From Streptomyces sp. R41 (lineage in GTDB: Bacteria; Actinomycetota; Actinomycetes; Streptomycetales; Streptomycetaceae): a DNA stretch of 64,000 nt. The translations under genes were made by a program, and so were the position numbers. Position 1 is the stretch's first letter, and the number at the start of each line of letters is the position of its first letter. The stretch spans positions 10,027,001 through 10,091,000 of the forward strand of contig NZ_CP163443.1 in assembly GCF_041053055.1 (NCBI RefSeq), written 5' to 3'. Positions 8,551 through 16,374 of this stretch are shown piece by piece. The notes under the pieces were generated by a model. It ran no database searches and was not told where the DNA came from. It saw only the letters and a list, made by a program, of their open reading frames with translations.

Positions 8551-8611
8551 GCTTATTTTAGTCACGGCTTTAACTTGCGCCGCGTTCGGGCTTATTTTAG
8601 TGTCGACTAAA
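8551..8611. promoter_or_regulatory. Candidate ArsR operator region
   Basis: The 12-mer GCTTATTTTAGT occurs twice, at 8551-8562 and 8590-8601 (39 bp apart). The second copy merges into the inverted repeat TTTAGT-GTCG-ACTAAA at 8596-8611. This AT-rich patch lies in an otherwise GC-rich background between the divergent arsR and SRPBCC genes, as expected for repressor binding over both promoters. Confidence 0.65.
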
Positions 8612-8675
8612 GGAAGAGCTTCGGGGCATTCCCGGACACTCACGAAAGATCTTGACGATCCCGAGAGGACATCCG

Positions 8676-9092
8676 ATGCCCGACATCGCGATGCAGCTGA
8701 CCATCGAGGCCGAGGCGGACACCGTCCGCGCGGCCATCACCACCGAGACCGGCGTACGTGGCTGGTTCACGGCGGACGCCGAGATAGGGGAGGGTGTCGG
8801 CGCGGAGCACGCGCTGAGCTTCCCCGGTGTGCCGGAGCCCTGGCGGCTGCGGATCACCGACTCAGGCGACCGGCGCCTGGTGCTGGCGGGGGAGAACGGC
8901 CCGTGGGCCGGCACCACGCAGACCTACGAGATCCTCGACGTCCCGGAGGGCGGTGTCCTGCTGCGCTTCACGCACGCTGGATTCCCGGCGCAGGACGAGG
9001 CCTATCGCAACTTCACCTACGGATGGGCCACCAAGTTCACGGCGCTCAAGTCGTACGCGGAGACGGGCAAGGCCGATCCCTTTTTCGGCTGA
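8676..9092 (+). CDS. SRPBCC / AHSA1-like domain protein, divergent from arsR
   Basis: This is a START-like protein of 138 residues (LTIEAEADTVRAAITTETGVRGWFT; VLLRFTHAGFPAQDE; YRNFTYGWATKFTALKSYAETG). It is only distantly similar to the one in the arsR operon. I use ATG 8676 because GAGAGG lies eight bases upstream. The upstream in-frame start at 8652 has no ribosome binding site. The gene shares a control region with arsR and is probably repressed by it. Ligand and function are not readable. Confidence 0.8.
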   Translation: MPDIAMQLTIEAEADTVRAAITTETGVRGWFTADAEIGEGVGAEHALSFPGVPEPWRLRITDSGDRRLVLAGENGPWAGTTQTYEILDVPEGGVLLRFTHAGFPAQDEAYRNFTYGWATKFTALKSYAETGKADPFFG

Positions 9093-9106
9093 GCCGGGTC
9101 TGTCCT

Positions 9107-9144
9107 TGTAAGCCATCCCTTTCCGTGTAAGCCGTCCCTTTCCG
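9107..9144. repeat. Two tandem 19-bp units
   Basis: TGTAAGCC(A/G)TCCCTTTCCG is repeated head to tail at 9107-9125 and 9126-9144 with one mismatch, in the leader of the TIGR03086-type gene. It may be a replication-slippage product or a regulatory repeat. Confidence 0.85.
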
Positions 9145-9189
9145 TCTTCTCTATGACGGTCCAAACCCTTCTGAACGGGAGCACCTCTG

Positions 9190-9762
9190 ATGAACGCCAC
9201 TCCCGCCGAACTCACCGACCAGCTCGCCCGTGCCGCCCGCAATCTGCAGGCGTACGCCCAGCAGCCCGCCCTCACCGGCAAGCGTGAACTCCCCACGCCC
9301 TGCTCCGGCTTCGACGTCCACCGGCTCAGCGAGCACCTGCTCGGCGCGCTCGTCATGGGCGGATACGCCGCAGCGAAGGAGCCGCTGCCCGCCGACGCCC
9401 CGATCACTCTGACGGAGGCGCCCTGGGTGGCCTTCCCGCCGCTCGTCGACCGGCTCGCCGCCGCCTGGGCCGAGCCGGGCGCCTGGGAAGGGGAGACACC
9501 CTTCGCGTCGAGCACCTACCCGGCGCCCTTCGCCGGGATGATCACCATCATGGAGCTGACCGTGCACGGCTGGGACCTCGCCGCCGCCACCGGTCAGTCG
9601 TTCACGGCCGACGACGACGTGGTCGCCACCGCGACTGCCATCGCCGGACAGATCGCCGAGGGCGCCCGCGCAGGCGGAGCCTTCGGCCCGGAGGCCGAAC
9701 CCGCCGCCGATGCCACCCCGCTGGAGCGGCTGCTCGCCCTCACCGGACGGAAGGTCGCCTGA
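9190..9762 (+). CDS. TIGR03086-type metal-binding (DinB/maleylpyruvate isomerase-like) protein
   Basis: This is a 190-residue protein resembling the actinobacterial TIGR03086 family, related to the N-terminal domain of mycothiol-dependent maleylpyruvate isomerases. Typical segments are the TPCSGFDVHRLSEHLLG helix with a metal-ligand histidine and MELTVHGWDLAAATGQ with a second. The family is predicted to bind a divalent metal and may use mycothiol; the actual reaction is not known. The TGA stop shares its last base with the next ATG, so the downstream TfoX-like gene is coupled. Confidence 0.82.
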   Translation: MNATPAELTDQLARAARNLQAYAQQPALTGKRELPTPCSGFDVHRLSEHLLGALVMGGYAAAKEPLPADAPITLTEAPWVAFPPLVDRLAAAWAEPGAWEGETPFASSTYPAPFAGMITIMELTVHGWDLAAATGQSFTADDDVVATATAIAGQIAEGARAGGAFGPEAEPAADATPLERLLALTGRKVA

Positions 9763-10076
9763 TGGCGGACGCGGACCAGTTGTTCGCGCGTCTGGCCGAA
9801 GACCTCGAACCACGCGGGGCGAAGCTCTCCAAGATGTTCGGGATGCCCTGCCTCAAGGACCCGAACGGCAAGGCGTTCGTCGGCCTCCACAAGGGCGAAC
9901 TGGTCGTCCGCCTGCACCGGGACACCCCCGAACACGCCGAGGCCCTCGCCCTCGCCGGCGCGCACCTCTTCGACCCCATGGGCGGTCGCCCGATGAAGGA
10001 CTGGATCTGTGTGCCGCTCGCCGCGTCGGCGCACTGGCTGCCCCTGACGGAGGCGGCGCGCGCCCAGCCACGCTGA
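9762..10076 (+). CDS. TfoX/Sxy N-terminal domain protein
   Basis: This is a small protein of 104 residues with the TfoX N-terminal fold: KLSKMFGMPCLKDPNGKAFVGLHKGELVVRL, then DPMGGRPMKDWICVPL near the end. Proteobacterial TfoX regulates competence, but stand-alone N-terminal domains in actinobacteria have no defined role. It begins at the last base of the preceding stop codon, so the two genes form an operon. Confidence 0.8.
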   Translation: MADADQLFARLAEDLEPRGAKLSKMFGMPCLKDPNGKAFVGLHKGELVVRLHRDTPEHAEALALAGAHLFDPMGGRPMKDWICVPLAASAHWLPLTEAARAQPR

Positions 10077-10109
10077 GTCCGGACGCGACGCCGCCCGGCG
10101 CGGGGCCCG

Positions 10110-10589
10110 CTAGGGTGCTCCGGTCGGGGCTGTGGCGCGCCCCGCGCGCAGGGCCACCGCCTCGCCCGCGCTCTGGCCCGCCACCAAGGTGCGCAGGAAG
10201 GCGAGCACCGCGTCGACGTCGTGACCGGCCGCCGCGGTCTCGATGCGGGCGTGCAGTTCCGTCTCGACGGCGGCCACCGCGCGGGCCGTCTCATGGCCCG
10301 CGGGAGTGAGCGTCAGCTCCACATGACGCCGGTCGTGGCTGCCCTCCTCGCGGCGTACGAGTCCCGCGGTCACCAGGCGGTCCACCAGACGGCTGGGATT
10401 GCCGCCGCTCTCGCACACCAGCAGGGCCCCGAGTCCGGACATGCTGAGCGGCTGCCGCTCCGAGAGGAGCCGCAACACCTCGGCCTGGGCGGGCGTCACC
10501 CCCAACGGGCGCAGCCCTTGGGCGAGTTGGCGATTTCCCTCACGCTGCGCGGCCAGGATGAGGAAGCGGACTTCTTCGGCCGGCTCCAT
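10110..10589 (-). CDS. MarR-family transcriptional regulator
   Basis: This is a 159-residue winged-helix regulator. Readable features are the dimerization helix (LILAAQREGNRQLAQGLRPL), the recognition area (MSGLGALLVCESGGNPSRLVDRLVTAGLV) and the wing with RREEGSHDRRHVELTLTPAG. It is divergent from a quinone-oxidoreductase gene, with repeated inverted sites between them. This is the usual arrangement in which a MarR protein represses itself and a neighbouring detoxification enzyme until a phenolic or oxidant ligand appears. A Cys in the recognition region (LVCES) could be an oxidation sensor, which is only a suggestion. Confidence 0.87.
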   Translation of the reverse strand: MEPAEEVRFLILAAQREGNRQLAQGLRPLGVTPAQAEVLRLLSERQPLSMSGLGALLVCESGGNPSRLVDRLVTAGLVRREEGSHDRRHVELTLTPAGHETARAVAAVETELHARIETAAAGHDVDAVLAFLRTLVAGQSAGEAVALRAGRATAPTGAP

Positions 10590-10626
10590 CGTGCTGCACT
10601 CCCGGATCGATAGACGACGGAACTAC

Positions 10627-10707
10627 GTTACACGGCACCTATTCACTCCGCCGTTGCCCCGGGGCCTGGTCGGACCAATATATGTCGTGTAACTTAATGA
10701 CACGACA
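10627..10707. promoter_or_regulatory. MarR operator candidates: repeated ACACGRC half-sites
   Basis: GTTACACGGCAC at 10627-10638 is matched in inverted orientation by ATGTCGTGTAAC at 10682-10693 (10 of 12 pairs). A perfect inverted repeat TGTCGTGT (10683-10690) / ACACGACA (10700-10707) with a 9-bp spacer lies directly before the oxidoreductase gene. Three half-sites of one motif in a 127-bp divergent region are strong evidence for an operator. Confidence 0.7.
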
Positions 10708-10725
10708 CAGGAAACGGTGAGGTTC

Positions 10726-11757
10726 ATGAGCGAGATCGCGTACCGAAAGATCGTCGTGGAGCGGTTCGGCGGCACCGAGACCATGCGGCCCGTCGAGGCC
10801 ACCCTGGCGGAGCCGCCGCCGGGGTATGCCCGACTGAAGGTGCTGGCCTCCGGAGTGGGTTTCACGGACCTGATGGCACGTTCGGGCGACTATCTGCTGC
10901 AGCGCAAGGTGCCCTTCACGCCCGGCTACGAACTCGTCGGCGAGATCGTGGACTTCACGCCCGACGGCCCCCGGCCGGCCGGGCTCCGGGAGGGTGCGCG
11001 CGTCGCGGGCGCCCTGACGAAGATGGCCGCGTACACCGAGTACATCTGCCTGCCGCTGTGGCAGCTCGTCCCGCTGCCCGACGGTCTCGACCCGGTCCTG
11101 GCCGCCGCGATCCCGCTCGACCACCTGACAGCACTCAGTGTTCTGGAGACCCACGGCCGTCTCGTGGCCGGGGAAACGGTGCTCATCCAGGGTGCGAGCG
11201 GGGGAGTGGGGCAAGCGCTCAGCCGCCTCGGTGCGCTGCGCGGACTTCGGATGTACGGCACCGCCTCGGCGCCCGGTGCCGAGGAACTGCTCGCCCAGCA
11301 CGGCGTGACCTTGATCGACTATCGTCGGCAGGACTTCGAGGCGGTCCTGCGCGAGCGCGAACCGGGCGGTGTCCAGGCGGTGTTCGACCACATCGGCGGG
11401 GCCGGGCTGCGCAAGGCGTACCGCGTCCTGTCGCCCGGGGGAGTGCTGGTCAGCTACGCGTTTTCGGGCCGCCCGGGACGCATGGTCGGCGACACCGTGC
11501 GGGGCGCGGCACGCGTGAAGCTGATGAATCTGCGGCCGGGCCGGCGCACCGCGCTGAGCATGGTGCCGGCCGAGATCAAGGGCGATCACGCCTGGTACCG
11601 GGCGGGTCTGGAGCGCGTGCTCGACATGGCGGCGCGCGGTGAGATCGCGCCGCGGATCGGTTCCGTCCACCCGCTGATGAAGGCCGCCGACGTGCATGCC
11701 GCGCTGGAAAGGCGGGAGATCACCGGGAAAGCGGTCCTGGTGACGGACCAGGCGTGA
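10726..11757 (+). CDS. Quinone oxidoreductase / MDR-family NADPH-dependent reductase
   Basis: This is a 343-residue medium-chain reductase without the zinc-ligand pattern of alcohol dehydrogenases. It has the GroES-like N-terminal half (GYARLKVLASGVGFTDLMARSGDY) and a Rossmann domain whose nucleotide loop reads GASGGVGQALS near residue 160. Family members reduce quinones or enones with NADPH. I use ATG 10726; GTG 10717 is an alternative in the same frame. It is divergent from the MarR gene and probably controlled by it. Confidence 0.85.
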   Translation: MSEIAYRKIVVERFGGTETMRPVEATLAEPPPGYARLKVLASGVGFTDLMARSGDYLLQRKVPFTPGYELVGEIVDFTPDGPRPAGLREGARVAGALTKMAAYTEYICLPLWQLVPLPDGLDPVLAAAIPLDHLTALSVLETHGRLVAGETVLIQGASGGVGQALSRLGALRGLRMYGTASAPGAEELLAQHGVTLIDYRRQDFEAVLREREPGGVQAVFDHIGGAGLRKAYRVLSPGGVLVSYAFSGRPGRMVGDTVRGAARVKLMNLRPGRRTALSMVPAEIKGDHAWYRAGLERVLDMAARGEIAPRIGSVHPLMKAADVHAALERREITGKAVLVTDQA

Positions 11758-11822
11758 CGGACTGGGGTGTGCCTCCGTTGGTTTGGTACCGCCCTGCACT
11801 GCCCTTGAACTGGGAGTATTTA

Positions 11823-11836
11823 CGGGTAAGTACCCG
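11823..11836. promoter_or_regulatory. Perfect inverted repeat CGGGTA-AG-TACCCG
   Basis: Six-base arms with a 2-bp spacer lie 18 bp before the start of the ribbon-helix-helix gene. This is the position expected for autoregulation by an RHH antitoxin-like dimer. Confidence 0.55.
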
Positions 11837-11853
11837 CGCGGTACCGTGAGGGC

Positions 11854-12099
11854 ATGCCAGCTCTCAACGTGGAGTTCAGCGACCGCGAGCTAGAGGACCT
11901 GCGGCAGATAGCCAAGGAGCGCGGTACGTCGATGAAGGCCCTGGTGCGGGAGGCGGCCGCGGCCGACATCGTGCGGCACCGGGCGCTGCAGGAAGGCGCG
12001 GAGGTGTTCCGCCGGTTCTTCGCCGCGCACGCGGACGAGTTCGCCGCCGCCTTCCCGGAGGACGAGCCACCCGCCAAGGGCGAGGGGCGGGTCGCCTGA
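11854..12099 (+). CDS. Ribbon-helix-helix (CopG/Arc-type) antitoxin-like protein
   Basis: This is an 81-residue protein whose first 45 residues form an RHH DNA-binding motif: beta strand LNVEFSDRELEDLRQIAKERG, then helix MKALVREAAAADI. The C-terminal half is acidic and could wrap a partner protein. GTGAGGG lies just upstream of the ATG. It ends three bases before the Doc-like gene, the usual antitoxin-first order. Confidence 0.82.
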   Translation: MPALNVEFSDRELEDLRQIAKERGTSMKALVREAAAADIVRHRALQEGAEVFRRFFAAHADEFAAAFPEDEPPAKGEGRVA

Positions 12100-12102
12100 C
12101 CG

Positions 12103-12480
12103 ATGGCTCCCGTCATCCATATCGACGTGCCCTGGCTGCTCCAGCGCCACGAAGAGGTACTGCCCGACCAGCCCACGGTCAACGACTTCTCGGCGCTCGT
12201 CGCCGCCGTGGCCCGCCACCGCGTCGACCCGCCCAGGCTCGGCGTCGACTCCGACCCGGCCTGGCGCGCCGCCGCGCTCCTGCACACCCTTGCCCTGCTG
12301 AAGCCGTTACCGGCGGCAAACGCCCGCTTCGCCTGCTCGGCGGCGGTCGCGTACATGTTCGTCAGCGGCGTCGGCATCGACCCGCCGTACGGCGCCCTCG
12401 TCGATCTCGCCCGCGATCTGATCTCCGGCAAGACGGACGTCTACGGCGCGGCCGACCGGCTGCGCTCCTGGCAGATCTGA
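12103..12480 (+). CDS. Doc/Fic-like toxin component with degenerate active-site motif
   Basis: This is a 125-residue protein of the Doc type (VNDFSALVAAVARHRVDP; AAALLHTLALLKPLPAANARFACSAAV). The Fic/Doc catalytic motif H-x-F-x-(D/E)-(A/G)-N-(K/G)-R is present only in part. Here it reads KPLPAANAR, so the catalytic His is Lys, the acidic residue is Ala, and only the Asn and final Arg remain. Active Doc phosphorylates EF-Tu; with this motif such activity is doubtful. It is probably co-transcribed with the RHH gene. It may be a non-toxic relic or have a different binding role. Confidence 0.72.
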   Translation: MAPVIHIDVPWLLQRHEEVLPDQPTVNDFSALVAAVARHRVDPPRLGVDSDPAWRAAALLHTLALLKPLPAANARFACSAAVAYMFVSGVGIDPPYGALVDLARDLISGKTDVYGAADRLRSWQI

Positions 12481-13513
12481 AAGAGCGTCCCCATATGGGG
12501 TCGTTGTCACCAGGCCGTTGTCACCGGATGACCCGTGGTGCGCGCGGGTTGCGGGCGGCGGTGAGGGCGTGCCCCGCGATCGCACGGTGCCGCCGGCGAT
12601 GGGCAGGGGGGCCGGCCGTGAACAAGGCCTCGTCGAACGCCTGTCCATCGATGGGCTTCCTGCCGACCGACAGGGTGCTGACCACCGCGGTCGTACCGGG
12701 TGGGCGACCAGCCGGTCGGGCTCCCGGTCTCGAAGCCGCCGTAGCCCAATCGGCCTGAACTCGTGGCCCTCCCGGCCGGCGTGAGAATCCCTGGCGCAGG
12801 CAGCCGCGGTGCCCTACGACAGCCGCCGTACCCACGGCCAGGTCCGATGTCCGTGGAACCCGAAGCGGCGTCCTGCGTTCTGGCGAGCTTCGCCCACGGC
12901 CGACCGACGAACGTGACCACCGGCAACGCCGTCACGGCGGGGCCCAATTGCGGTACGCCGTCCAGCCTCGCGCCATCCGTCCGGAAGTCCGGCAAGGGGC
13001 CCCGCCCTCGGGGCCGCCGACCGAGGGCGGGAGGATCGGGGCCGGCGGCCGGTTTCGCGCGGGAGAGCCGCCGTCCTGCGCGGGGCCTCCGAGAAGGGCC
13101 GGTTCCAGTGGACTACGCAGCCCCGTGTGCCGGGAGCGTGCGCGGGCCGCCGGCGTGTGCGCGCGGTTCACACGGGGCGCATCGAATTTCGAAAGTCGGT
13201 GCGAGTGGCGCGAGTTGCCGCAGGATCTGACTTTATTTCAATGATGCAGATGTTGCTCAAGTGCCTTGTTGGTCATGAGCGTGTTGTGCGAGGGTGAACA
13301 TCCTGCGCAGGGTCAATGACCGGGTCTGAATCGCCGTTCGTTATTCCGGTCCGTCGTCGAGCTCATGAGGCTCTTGACCGACGGTCGCCGTACGGTCTTC
13401 GCCCCCGACCGTTTTCCCGGCGCTCCGTCAAAAAGGTACGCACCAATCAGGGCTCCTTTTCGGCGGACAAGAACTTCTGTGTGCCACCTTGCACCTTGGA
13501 AGGAACCCGCTCA
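12481..13513. other. About 1 kb with no convincing gene
   Basis: The palindrome CCCCATATGGGG at 12489-12500, directly after the doc-like stop, may be a weak terminator. The rest holds only open frames of Arg/Gly/Pro-rich composition without ribosome binding sites. The GC content drops around 13,190-13,280 and again near 13,430, so promoters for the next gene are likely in the last 300 bases. No tRNA or mobile-element ends are visible. Decayed genes cannot be excluded. Confidence 0.5.
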
Positions 13514-15394
13514 GTGCACACCCCCCACCCCCCTCGTCCCCCTTATCCGCCCAGTGGCGTTCCCGGCGAATCCGACGAGAGTCTCGCCGCCCTGCTGAGA
13601 GGCCGGCCGGAGAGCGATGCCGCCCATCCCGTCGCCCTGTTGATGGCCCGGCACTGGCAGCCGACGTACGACTACGCGGTCATCTGCCTCGCTTCCTCTG
13701 CGAACGTCGCCTCCATGGTCGCCGCGACCTCCTTCCACCGGATGCTCGATCGTCTCGTACAAGGGGAGTCCGGTCTCGCGCTCCGGCCCCAACTCCTCGT
13801 GACGGTAAGGGACACCGTCAAGGAGTGGTCCCCGGACGATCGGATATCCGGTGTTCTGCCGGACTTGAGGAAACCCGCCGGAGGCCGCGGTATGCGCGCG
13901 GCGAAGTCCATGACGGCCGAAAATCGGAAGCTCGCCGAGCGCGCATTCCACGGCCTCCCGGCACTCGCCCGGTGCTTGCTGTGGCACACCGAGGTCGAGG
14001 CCGAGCCCATATCCGTACCAGCCGGTCTGTCGGGCATGGATACCGACATAGCGTCGGCGGCTCTGGAGCAGGCCCGCGAGCAATTCCGGGAAGGCTGTGT
14101 ACGCGCCCACCGGGAACTCGCGCCGAGCAAGGAATGCGGCTTCCACAACCGGTTGCTGGACGTACCGATTCGCCGCGGCGGCGCCTTGCTGCCCGATGTC
14201 CAAGAGCATCTGATGGAGTGCCCGTACTGTCGTTACGCGGCCGAGCAGCTCAGCCATTTCGAGGGCGGGCTGGGCGTGCTGCTCGCCGAGTCGGTACTCG
14301 GCTGGGGCGCACGGCGGTATCTCGACTCCCGTCCAGGACGCGCGGGGCGAGCTGTGCGCCCCCGGGGCGGATCCCCCTTCGCCGGCAGGCGGCAGGGGAG
14401 TGGCGGCGGTCCCGGCAGCGGCGGCCGTCCGGGAAGCGGTGGACGTCATCGCCTGCTGTCCCAGATCCCCGCTCCGCGCCGTCGCGCGGCCCAGCCGGGG
14501 CAGCGGCCCCCGAAGGCCCTGCTCACCGGGGCGGGCCTGTCGGCCGCCCTGCTCGTGACCGTCCTCGCCACCAGCCTGTGGTCCCACGACGACGGCGGCG
14601 CCGACCCCACGGCCTCCACCGGCGCGAGCAGCAGCCGCACCCTGTCACCCACCCCCGGCTCCCAGGCCCCGCCCGCCGTGTCCTCGCCGCCCACCTCGGC
14701 CGGACTCCCGACGACCACCGAGCAGACCCGGCTGCGCAACCTCGCCGCCGATCTGTGCCTCGACATCCGGGGCGGCACGGCGAAGGCGGGCGCCGAGACC
14801 AAGCTGGCGGTGTGCTCGTCCGCCTGGACCCAGCAGTGGTCCTACGAGGGAGACGGTCTGCTGCGCAGCATCGCCAACCCCGAGCTGTGCCTCGACTCGC
14901 ACGCTGACAACGGTGTCGTCTTCCTGGACCGCTGTGCCGCCAAGAGCGCGGCCCGCGGCGACGACGAGCGCTACGACCTCACCGTGCGGGGCGAGTTGCT
15001 GCCCCGATGGAACGACGGACTCGCCGTCGCTCCCGCGTCCACCGACCCCGACGCCGACATCGTCGTGAAGGTGCGCGACGGCTCCGATCTGCAGCGGTGG
15101 CGGACCGACGCGGCCTCGGCCGGCCCCCAGTCGCTGTCGATCGCGGGCACGACCAGCCCCTCGACACAGCCCGCCGGCGACCCGCCCTCGGCCGACAGCA
15201 CGCCCGAGGCGCCCGGCGAGCCGCAGGACGAGCAGCCGACGGGCGTGCCCGATGCCTCGGAGGCCACTCCGTCGGACACTTACCAGGAGCCGCGCGCCGT
15301 GGCCGTCAGCGACGACGACGGCGACGCGAGCCCGGCGCCCGCGTTGCCGCTGCCCCTGCAACTCCCCGACGTCGCTGCGGGAGTTGGGCTGTGA
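13514..15394 (+). CDS. Membrane protein joining a sigma-like N-terminus, HxxxCxxC zinc finger and ricin-type lectin domain
   Basis: This is a 626-residue protein. Residues 15-180 look like an ECF sigma factor with weak region 2 (HPVALLMARHWQPTYDYAV) and a following helical part. Around 225-240 the HLMECPYC pattern matches the HxxxCxxC of zinc-binding anti-sigma domains. A Gly/Ser/Arg-rich linker follows, then one membrane helix (ALLTGAGLSAALLVTVLATS, about 334-356), a Ser/Thr/Pro spacer and a ricin B-like lectin domain (about 395-530) with two Cys pairs (ADLCLDIRG, KLAVCSS, PELCLDS, LDRCAAK). The tail is acidic and Pro-rich. Cytoplasmic regulator plus extracellular carbohydrate binding suggests signalling across the membrane, which is an inference. 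The start is GTG 13514 behind GGAAGGA. Confidence 0.75.
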   Translation: MHTPHPPRPPYPPSGVPGESDESLAALLRGRPESDAAHPVALLMARHWQPTYDYAVICLASSANVASMVAATSFHRMLDRLVQGESGLALRPQLLVTVRDTVKEWSPDDRISGVLPDLRKPAGGRGMRAAKSMTAENRKLAERAFHGLPALARCLLWHTEVEAEPISVPAGLSGMDTDIASAALEQAREQFREGCVRAHRELAPSKECGFHNRLLDVPIRRGGALLPDVQEHLMECPYCRYAAEQLSHFEGGLGVLLAESVLGWGARRYLDSRPGRAGRAVRPRGGSPFAGRRQGSGGGPGSGGRPGSGGRHRLLSQIPAPRRRAAQPGQRPPKALLTGAGLSAALLVTVLATSLWSHDDGGADPTASTGASSSRTLSPTPGSQAPPAVSSPPTSAGLPTTTEQTRLRNLAADLCLDIRGGTAKAGAETKLAVCSSAWTQQWSYEGDGLLRSIANPELCLDSHADNGVVFLDRCAAKSAARGDDERYDLTVRGELLPRWNDGLAVAPASTDPDADIVVKVRDGSDLQRWRTDAASAGPQSLSIAGTTSPSTQPAGDPPSADSTPEAPGEPQDEQPTGVPDASEATPSDTYQEPRAVAVSDDDGDASPAPALPLPLQLPDVAAGVGL

Positions 15395-15396
15395 CG

Positions 15397-16374
15397 CTAC
15401 GAGACGACATCGCGCGGCGGTTTGCCGGCCACGAAATCGGCGGCGTTCTGGACGGCCGCCAGCGCGATCCGTACGAGCGTCTCGCGCGTCACGCCCGCGA
15501 CATGCGGTGAGAGCACCACGTTCGGGGCCTTGAGCAACCGCAGGGCCTCGGTGGGCGGTTCGGGGTCGAACACGTCGATGCCCGCTCCGGCCAGGGCGCC
15601 CGCCTCCAGCGCGTCCGCGAGGGCGTCCTGGTCGATCAGGGCGCCCCGCGCGGTGTTGATCACGAACGCGGTCGGCTTGAGGAGCGCGAGCCGCTCGGCG
15701 TTCAGCAGGTGCCGGGTGTCATCCGTGAGCGGCGCGTGCAGCGTGATGTAGTCCGACGTGCGCAGCAGTTCATCGAGCTCGACATGGCGCGCACCGCCGA
15801 GCCGAGCCGCCGTCTCCGCGTCGACGGGCTGCGGACCGGCGTACACGATATTCATGTCGAACACGACCGCGCGGCGGCCGACTTCCTCGCCGATGTGCCC
15901 GAGTCCGACGATGCCGAGCGTCTTGCCGGACAGTTCGGTGATGGACTGCTGCAGTCGCGGCAGCGCCCAGTCGGCGTCGACGAGCGCGGTGTGCGCCGGC
16001 ACCAGCTGCTTGGCGAGGGCCAGCATCAGTGCGAAGGTCTGCTCGGCGACATTCTGCTTCTCGGCGCCACTGGAACCGATGTTGCAGACGGGCACGCCCT
16101 TGGCGCGCGCCGCGTCCAGGTCGACGTAGTCGAAGCCGTGACTGGCGCACTGGATGAGTTCCAGGTCCGGTGCGGCGGCGATGTGTTCGGCGGTCACCGG
16201 GCCGAGTCCGGTGATGATGACGTGCGCCTCGCGCAGCGCGGCGGGATCCTCGCCGGTCGCCTCCACGACGGTGACGTGGGCCTGCCCGGGGAAGACGGTG
16301 GCGAGCGCCGCGCCCGCCGTGCGGCCCCCGACGTGCGGCGAGACGACGGCCAGGACGTTCTTCGTGTCGGTCAT
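15397..16374 (-). CDS. D-isomer-specific 2-hydroxyacid dehydrogenase
   Basis: This is a 325-residue NAD(P)-dependent dehydrogenase. The dinucleotide motif GLGHIGEEVGRRA lies at about residue 158. Catalytic residues are expected in INTARGALID (Arg), DVFDPEPP (Glu) and LSPHVAGVT (His), all present. Such enzymes interconvert 2-keto acids and D-2-hydroxy acids (glyoxylate, hydroxypyruvate or D-lactate type). Its ATG overlaps the stop of the upstream oxidase gene (ATGA), so both act in one pathway of 2-hydroxy/2-keto acid metabolism. Confidence 0.88.
   Translation of the reverse strand: MTDTKNVLAVVSPHVGGRTAGAALATVFPGQAHVTVVEATGEDPAALREAHVIITGLGPVTAEHIAAAPDLELIQCASHGFDYVDLDAARAKGVPVCNIGSSGAEKQNVAEQTFALMLALAKQLVPAHTALVDADWALPRLQQSITELSGKTLGIVGLGHIGEEVGRRAVVFDMNIVYAGPQPVDAETAARLGGARHVELDELLRTSDYITLHAPLTDDTRHLLNAERLALLKPTAFVINTARGALIDQDALADALEAGALAGAGIDVFDPEPPTEALRLLKAPNVVLSPHVAGVTRETLVRIALAAVQNAADFVAGKPPRDVVS

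Noticed and set aside
12735..12800. tRNA-like words (GTAGCCCAATCGG, then GAGAATCCC)
   Set aside because: The stems of D arm, T arm and acceptor do not pair, so it is not a tRNA.
12507..12995. Minus-strand frames in the 12.5-13 kb gap
   Set aside because: No recognizable domain, no ribosome binding site and a codon pattern unlike neighbours; at most gene remnants.
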